In this document: piece after piece, positions 6,477-9,664 of the stretch
Position numbering within the stretch: position 1 is the stretch's first letter
How the letters are laid out: each line of letters begins with the position of its first letter
NCBI GenBank assembly: GCA_035517415.1
Contig: DATIYW010000134.1
Span: forward strand, 1-9,664
Direction: 5' to 3'
Length of the DNA: 9,664 bases
Origin: DATIYW01 sp035517415
GTDB taxonomy: Bacteria; Acidobacteriota; Thermoanaerobaculia; Thermoanaerobaculales; Thermoanaerobaculaceae
Notes under the pieces: model-generated
The model's database searches: none
What the model was told of the DNA's origin: nothing
The model's input: the letters and a program-made list of their open reading frames with translations, nothing else
Program-made: the position numbers and the translations under genes

Positions 6477-7181
6477 TCAGCGGGAGACGCCGATCGGCAG
6501 CTCCATGATCCGCCCGCGCGCCCCGCGCGTGGCGGCGAACAGCAGCGCCTCGCCGATCGCCGCCGGGTCCACCCACCCGGCCGGGTCGGTTCCCGGCATG
6601 TCGCGGCGGTTGGCCGGCGTGTCGATCGGGCTCAGCGGGTAGACGATCGCGACGCGCACACCCGAGGCGCGCACCTCGCGCTCGAGCGAGCGCAGGTAGA
6701 ACGTGAGCGCGGCCTTGGCCGCGGCGTAGACCGCCATCCCGGCGCCGCCTCCCCCACTCCAAACCAGGTTGGTCGAGATCCCGGCGACGAACCCGTCGCC
6801 CTGCTCGATCAGCGTCGGCAGCACCGCGCGCACGGCGTGGAAGAGCGTGCGGACGTTGACGTCGAACATGCGGTCGTAGAGATCCTCCGCCGAGTCGATC
6901 ACCGGAGCCGCCGCGAAGGCGCCGGCGGTGTGGATCAGGCCGTCGACCCGACCGAACGCCGACCTCGTCGCCGCGACCATGCGCTCGGCATCCGCGCCGC
7001 GGGTGAGGTCGGCGGTGACCGCGAGGTCGTCGTGGACGACCGCCCGCTCGGCGACCGGCGTGCCCTCGCGGTCGACCAGCGCGAGGCGCGCGCCCGACGC
7101 CCGGAACACCTCGGCCACGGATCCAGCCAGTGCGCCCGCGCCGCCCGTGACGATGTACACGCGCTCGTTCCGCGATTCCAT
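6477..7181 (-). CDS. Short-chain dehydrogenase/reductase with dihydropteridine-reductase-like motif
   Basis: This is an SDR of 234 residues. The cofactor loop is TGGAGALA (12-19), followed by HTAG (84-87) and catalytic S136, Y152 and K156 (YAAAK). The C-terminal half carries IDTPANRRDMPGTDPAGWV (186-204). This matches the pattern DTPxNRxxMPxxDxxxW of human quinonoid dihydropteridine reductase, which regenerates tetrahydrobiopterin after aromatic amino acid hydroxylation. The same pattern also occurs in many bacterial SDRs of unknown substrate, so the role rests on the motif plus the nearby PTPS, SDR and hydroxylase genes. The ATG at 7181 has GGAGG 5 bases upstream. A longer frame reaching 7271 is possible, but its extra residues are Arg-rich and precede the Rossmann strand, so 7181 is preferred. 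It is divergent from the cytochrome gene. Confidence 0.85.
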   Translation of the reverse strand: MESRNERVYIVTGGAGALAGSVAEVFRASGARLALVDREGTPVAERAVVHDDLAVTADLTRGADAERMVAATRSAFGRVDGLIHTAGAFAAAPVIDSAEDLYDRMFDVNVRTLFHAVRAVLPTLIEQGDGFVAGISTNLVWSGGGGAGMAVYAAAKAALTFYLRSLEREVRASGVRVAIVYPLSPIDTPANRRDMPGTDPAGWVDPAAIGEALLFAATRGARGRIMELPIGVSR

Positions 7182-7186
7182 CCCTG

Positions 7187-7191
7187 CCTCC
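7187..7191 (-). promoter_or_regulatory. Ribosome binding site fixing the second SDR start
   Basis: GGAGG on the - strand lies 5 bases before the ATG at 7181. It favours this start over upstream in-frame starts as far as 7271. Confidence 0.75.
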
Positions 7192-7208
7192 GTTCGGCTG
7201 CAACCGCG

Positions 7209-7214
7209 ATTATG
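7209..7214 (-). promoter_or_regulatory. Possible -10 element for the second SDR gene
   Basis: CATAAT on the - strand matches five of six bases of the sigma-70 -10 consensus in an otherwise GC-rich divergent gap, 27 bases before the ATG. No matching -35 is seen at the usual distance, so this is tentative. Confidence 0.25.
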
Positions 7215-7371
7215 CACCGGCGGCGCGCGGCGGCCTGACGGTCCGGCCTTCGCGACCGCGATGCGACGCAACCCGTCCGCGCCGGGTGGCGTAGGATGGG
7301 AGCGTGCTCAGGATCGGCCGCGATCCCGAGACCGTGAAGCAGCGGCAACGAACTCGCAGCCCACGACGATC

Positions 7372-7376
7372 GGAGG
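7372..7376 (+). promoter_or_regulatory. Ribosome binding site fixing the cytochrome start
   Basis: GGAGG lies 8 bases before the ATG at 7385. It supports this start, directly ahead of a signal peptide, over the GTG at 7304, which would add 27 charged residues. Confidence 0.75.
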
Positions 7377-7384
7377 TCAACGCC

Positions 7385-8422
7385 ATGCAGACCCGCCCTC
7401 CCCGCATCGCGCCGTGCCTCGTCCTCGCCCTCTGCGCCGCGGGCGCTCTTGCCGCCGACCCGCCGGCACCCACGCCACCGCCGTTCGACAGCTTCTTCAC
7501 CCGCAGCCTCCACTTCACCAACCGCGGCATCGAGTTCCTCTACGCCAGGGAGCAAGGCGGCGTCGGCACGATCACCGGCAAGACCGCGGCGGAGGCCGGC
7601 TGCGTGCAGGCGAAGTGCCACGTCGCGAGCTGCGACGCCTGCCACCGCAAGGACGCCGGCGGAAAGTCGAGCTACACGCTCGACCCGGCGGTCGCGCAGG
7701 CGGCGTGCGAGGGCTGCCACGACGCCGCCACGCCCCAGACCGACGTCCACGCGGCCAAGGGGATGCGCTGCATGAGCTGCCACAGCGTGCGCGAGGTCCA
7801 CGGCGACGGCGTCGCCTACGACACCTACTCGCAGGCCGGCGCGCTCGACACCCGCTGCGAGAGCTGCCACGCCTCGATCGCTCGCACCGCCAGCCACACC
7901 GTCCACGGCGGCAAGCTCGACTGCTCGGCCTGCCACACGCTGGCGGCGCCGAGCTGCCTCAACTGCCACCTCGACGCCACCCGCGAGGCCAAGAAGGACA
8001 ACCAGATCCCGCTCGATGGCGTGCTCTTCCTCGTCAACCACGGCGGCCGGGTCACGACCGCGAACCTGCTCAGCTTCGTCTCCGGCAAGCGGACGATGGT
8101 CACGCTGGCGCCGAACTTCGCGCACTCGATCACGCGCGCCGGCCGCACCTGCGGCGACTGCCACGCCTCCGAGATCGTCGCGCGGATCGCCGCCGACACG
8201 CTCGCGCCGGCTCGGCTGGAGGCCGGCAAGCTCGCGAGCGTGCGCGGCGTGGTGCCGGCGGTCGAGGGGATGACGTGGCGCCTGCCGTTCCTCGAGCGCA
8301 CCGCCAACGGCTGGGCGCCGATCGCCGGCGCCGAGCCGCCGATCGTCCATTTCTCCGGCAACTGCGCGCCGCTGACGAAGGAGCAGCTCGCCCGCCTCGT
8401 CGCGCCCCGCGCGAGCCGATAG
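7385..8422 (+). CDS. Periplasmic multiheme c-type cytochrome (7 CXXCH plus 1 CX4CH)
   Basis: This exported electron-transfer protein has 345 residues. A Sec signal peptide (residues 1 to about 24) has Arg residues, a hydrophobic core LVLALCAAGALA and an Ala-x-Ala end, followed by a Pro-rich linker. Heme motifs are CDACH (83-87), CEGCH (108-112), CMSCH (129-133), CESCH (158-162), CSACH (180-184), CLNCH (191-195) and CGDCH (256-260). A wider CVQAKCH at 73-79 fits the CX4CH spacing known from some cytochromes c3. Up to eight hemes are therefore possible, seven of them within about 125 residues. The last 85 residues hold no heme motif and one lone Cys (C327). It matches no catalytic octaheme family I can name from motifs, so a role as a soluble or peripheral electron carrier is likeliest. 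No partner oxidoreductase is adjacent; the neighbours are unrelated in function. Confidence 0.9.
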   Translation: MQTRPPRIAPCLVLALCAAGALAADPPAPTPPPFDSFFTRSLHFTNRGIEFLYAREQGGVGTITGKTAAEAGCVQAKCHVASCDACHRKDAGGKSSYTLDPAVAQAACEGCHDAATPQTDVHAAKGMRCMSCHSVREVHGDGVAYDTYSQAGALDTRCESCHASIARTASHTVHGGKLDCSACHTLAAPSCLNCHLDATREAKKDNQIPLDGVLFLVNHGGRVTTANLLSFVSGKRTMVTLAPNFAHSITRAGRTCGDCHASEIVARIAADTLAPARLEAGKLASVRGVVPAVEGMTWRLPFLERTANGWAPIAGAEPPIVHFSGNCAPLTKEQLARLVAPRASR

Positions 8423-8423
8423 C

Positions 8424-8443
8424 CGGGTAGGTACGCCCACCCG
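8424..8443 (+). terminator. Hairpin just after the cytochrome gene
   Basis: CGGGTAGG-TACG-CCCACCCG forms an 8-bp stem with one A-C mismatch and a 4-base loop, beginning one base after the stop codon. Only scattered T residues follow. A second, weaker hairpin with GTGTC/GACAC ends lies at 8485-8506, followed by TTCGTT. One of the two probably ends the cytochrome transcript. Confidence 0.4.
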
Positions 8444-8633
8444 CCTTGGTGTCCGACCACAGATGGGTGAGCCTGCGCTGGGCTGTGTCCCGAGGTGGCG
8501 AGACACTTCGTTGGGAGTTCACTTCGGATTCGGATCGCAGTGACGGCCGAGATTCCGCCGTGGAATTGAGATAAGCTAGAACCAGCGTGTGAGAACCCAA
8601 TCAAGCCTGCATCATGGCGGAGAGGAGCAGGTC

Positions 8634-9664
8634 ATGAGAACGTCCATCCGCAAAACGATGTTGGCGCTCGTCATCGGTCCCGTAGGTGCGGTCCTAGCGC
8701 TGAACGCGCCGGCCCAGACGGTGGCCCTGCAGCTCTGGAACCCGGATCCCACTGCAGGGAGCATCACCGTGAGCGCGCCGTTTGATCCGTGCGACGCCTC
8801 CTGCACGCTCGCGGTGCCGTTGGGGGACACCGTCACGCTGACCGCGGTACCTGCGGCGGGACACCAGTTCGACGGGTGGGCCGACGATTGCTCCACGCCG
8901 GCGACCACGTGCACGCTGCGGATGGACGGCAACAAGTTCGTCGCCGTGGCGTTCAAGTCGGCGGACGCCCCTCCAATGACCGCGATCCACCGCTTCCACG
9001 ACGCCCCCGACGGGTGGGGTCCGAGCAACGGCGCGCTGCTGGCCGATGGCGGCTGGCTCTACGGAATGACGGCGGCGGGCGGCGCGGCCGGCGGAGGCAC
9101 GATCTTCCGCGAAACGCTGGACGGCAGCCGTCACGAGAGCCTCCACCAGTTCGTCGGCGGTGCGTCCGACGGGTTCAACCCCCACGGCTCGCTCATCGAT
9201 TTCGGCGGCATGCTCTACGGGACGACGTACCTCGGCGGGACGGGTTTCTGCTTTGACGGCGCTTTCCCCGACCTCTGGACCCCGCCCCCATGGTTCCAGA
9301 GCACGTGCGGCACCGTCTTCAGGATCAATCCGGACGGGAGCGGCTTCGCGCTGCTGCACCTGTTCACCGGCGACAGCACCGACGGGGGCTCCCCCAATGC
9401 GTCACTCCTCGCGTTCGACGGCCGCCTGTACGGGACGACCACGCGAGGCACGATCTTCCGCATCAATCCGGACGGGAGCGGCTACACGATTCTGCATACC
9501 TTCGGCGACGAGTCCCCGGCGGGCACGCTCATCGTCTCCGCTGGCCAACTGTACGGTATGACTCGCTATGGCGGGCTCCATGCCAAGGGCACGATCTTCC
9601 GGATGAACCCCGACGGGAGTGAGTTCCAGGTCGTCTACGAATTCGAGGACTGGATCTCGGGCGG
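8634..9664 (+). CDS. Exported InlB-like/GloVer-repeat protein (3' end outside window)
   Basis: This frame is open from ATG 8634 to the window edge, 343 complete codons with no stop. AGGAG lies 6 bases before the ATG. Residues 1-27 form a Sec signal peptide (MRTSIRKTMLALVIG, ending APA). Residues 42-108 resemble a divergent InlB B-repeat/bacterial repeat module, with VTLTAVPAAGHQFDGWADDC and four Cys (C53, C57, C86, C93) that could form two disulfides. From about residue 117 the chain is a series of GloVer (TIGR03803-type) repeats, with the pattern GTIFRINPDGSGF..LHxF followed by LYGTT. GT(I/V)FR occurs at 155, 226, 272 and 319, and LYG(T/M)T at 142, 194, 265 and 306. Such proteins are thought to fold as beta-propellers and often end in a surface anchor, which would lie past the window. 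Function is unknown. Codon use is less GC-strict than in the neighbouring genes. Confidence 0.88.
   Translation, partial: MRTSIRKTMLALVIGPVGAVLALNAPAQTVALQLWNPDPTAGSITVSAPFDPCDASCTLAVPLGDTVTLTAVPAAGHQFDGWADDCSTPATTCTLRMDGNKFVAVAFKSADAPPMTAIHRFHDAPDGWGPSNGALLADGGWLYGMTAAGGAAGGGTIFRETLDGSRHESLHQFVGGASDGFNPHGSLIDFGGMLYGTTYLGGTGFCFDGAFPDLWTPPPWFQSTCGTVFRINPDGSGFALLHLFTGDSTDGGSPNASLLAFDGRLYGTTTRGTIFRINPDGSGYTILHTFGDESPAGTLIVSAGQLYGMTRYGGLHAKGTIFRMNPDGSEFQVVYEFEDWISG

Noticed and set aside
7292..7297. TAGGAT as a -10 element for the cytochrome gene
   Set aside because: No -35-like hexamer is found at 16-18 bases upstream, so support is too thin to list.
7412..7420. A lipobox in the cytochrome signal peptide (LALC)
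   Set aside because: The residue before the Cys is Leu, where Gly, Ala or Ser is expected, and a good Ala-x-Ala signal peptidase I site follows.
6935..8506. A 523-codon antisense frame across the cytochrome
   Set aside because: The + strand has a signal peptide and eight heme motifs in frame; the antisense frame has no domain.

Overview
The window is very GC-rich DNA with closely packed genes and strong third-position G/C bias. It looks like a chromosomal segment of a Gram-negative-type bacterium: there is a Sec-exported multiheme c-type cytochrome and an exported GloVer-repeat protein. GloVer-repeat proteins, long-form aromatic amino acid hydroxylases and multiheme cytochromes together would suit Acidobacteriota, Verrucomicrobiota or Myxococcota-like lineages, but this sequence alone does not settle the taxon. 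No rRNA, tRNA, CRISPR array, insertion sequence or integrase was seen.

Layout. (1) 1-2248, + strand: the 3' part of proC, a DoxX-family membrane protein, and an MFS transporter whose GTG start overlaps the doxX stop. (2) 2388-4145, + strand: a 585-residue long-form aromatic amino acid hydroxylase, followed by short repeats and a stem-loop with T-rich sequence that looks like its terminator. (3) 4292-7181, - strand, convergent to the hydroxylase: an SDR resembling a sepiapterin reductase, translationally coupled to a protein made of three tandem 6-pyruvoyl-tetrahydropterin synthase (PTPS) domains. After a gap of about 260 bases comes a second SDR, with a motif resembling dihydropteridine reductase. 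(4) 7385-8422, + strand: a periplasmic cytochrome with seven CXXCH motifs plus one CX4CH. (5) 8634-9664, + strand: an exported protein with an InlB-like module and GloVer repeats, which continues past the window end.

The most interesting part is region 2-3. Its genes read as a tetrahydropterin-dependent hydroxylation module: cofactor synthesis (PTPS, then SDR), cofactor use (hydroxylase) and possible cofactor recycling (second SDR). GTP cyclohydrolase I and pterin-4a-carbinolamine dehydratase are not in the window. The triple PTPS protein is unusual. Its third domain keeps all zinc ligands and the catalytic Cys but has Arg where the catalytic His should be. The first two domains lack the Cys but keep the Asp-His pair. 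In the well-studied enzyme the Cys and the Asp-His pair come from different subunits, so this chain may be a covalent trimer with a single composite active site.
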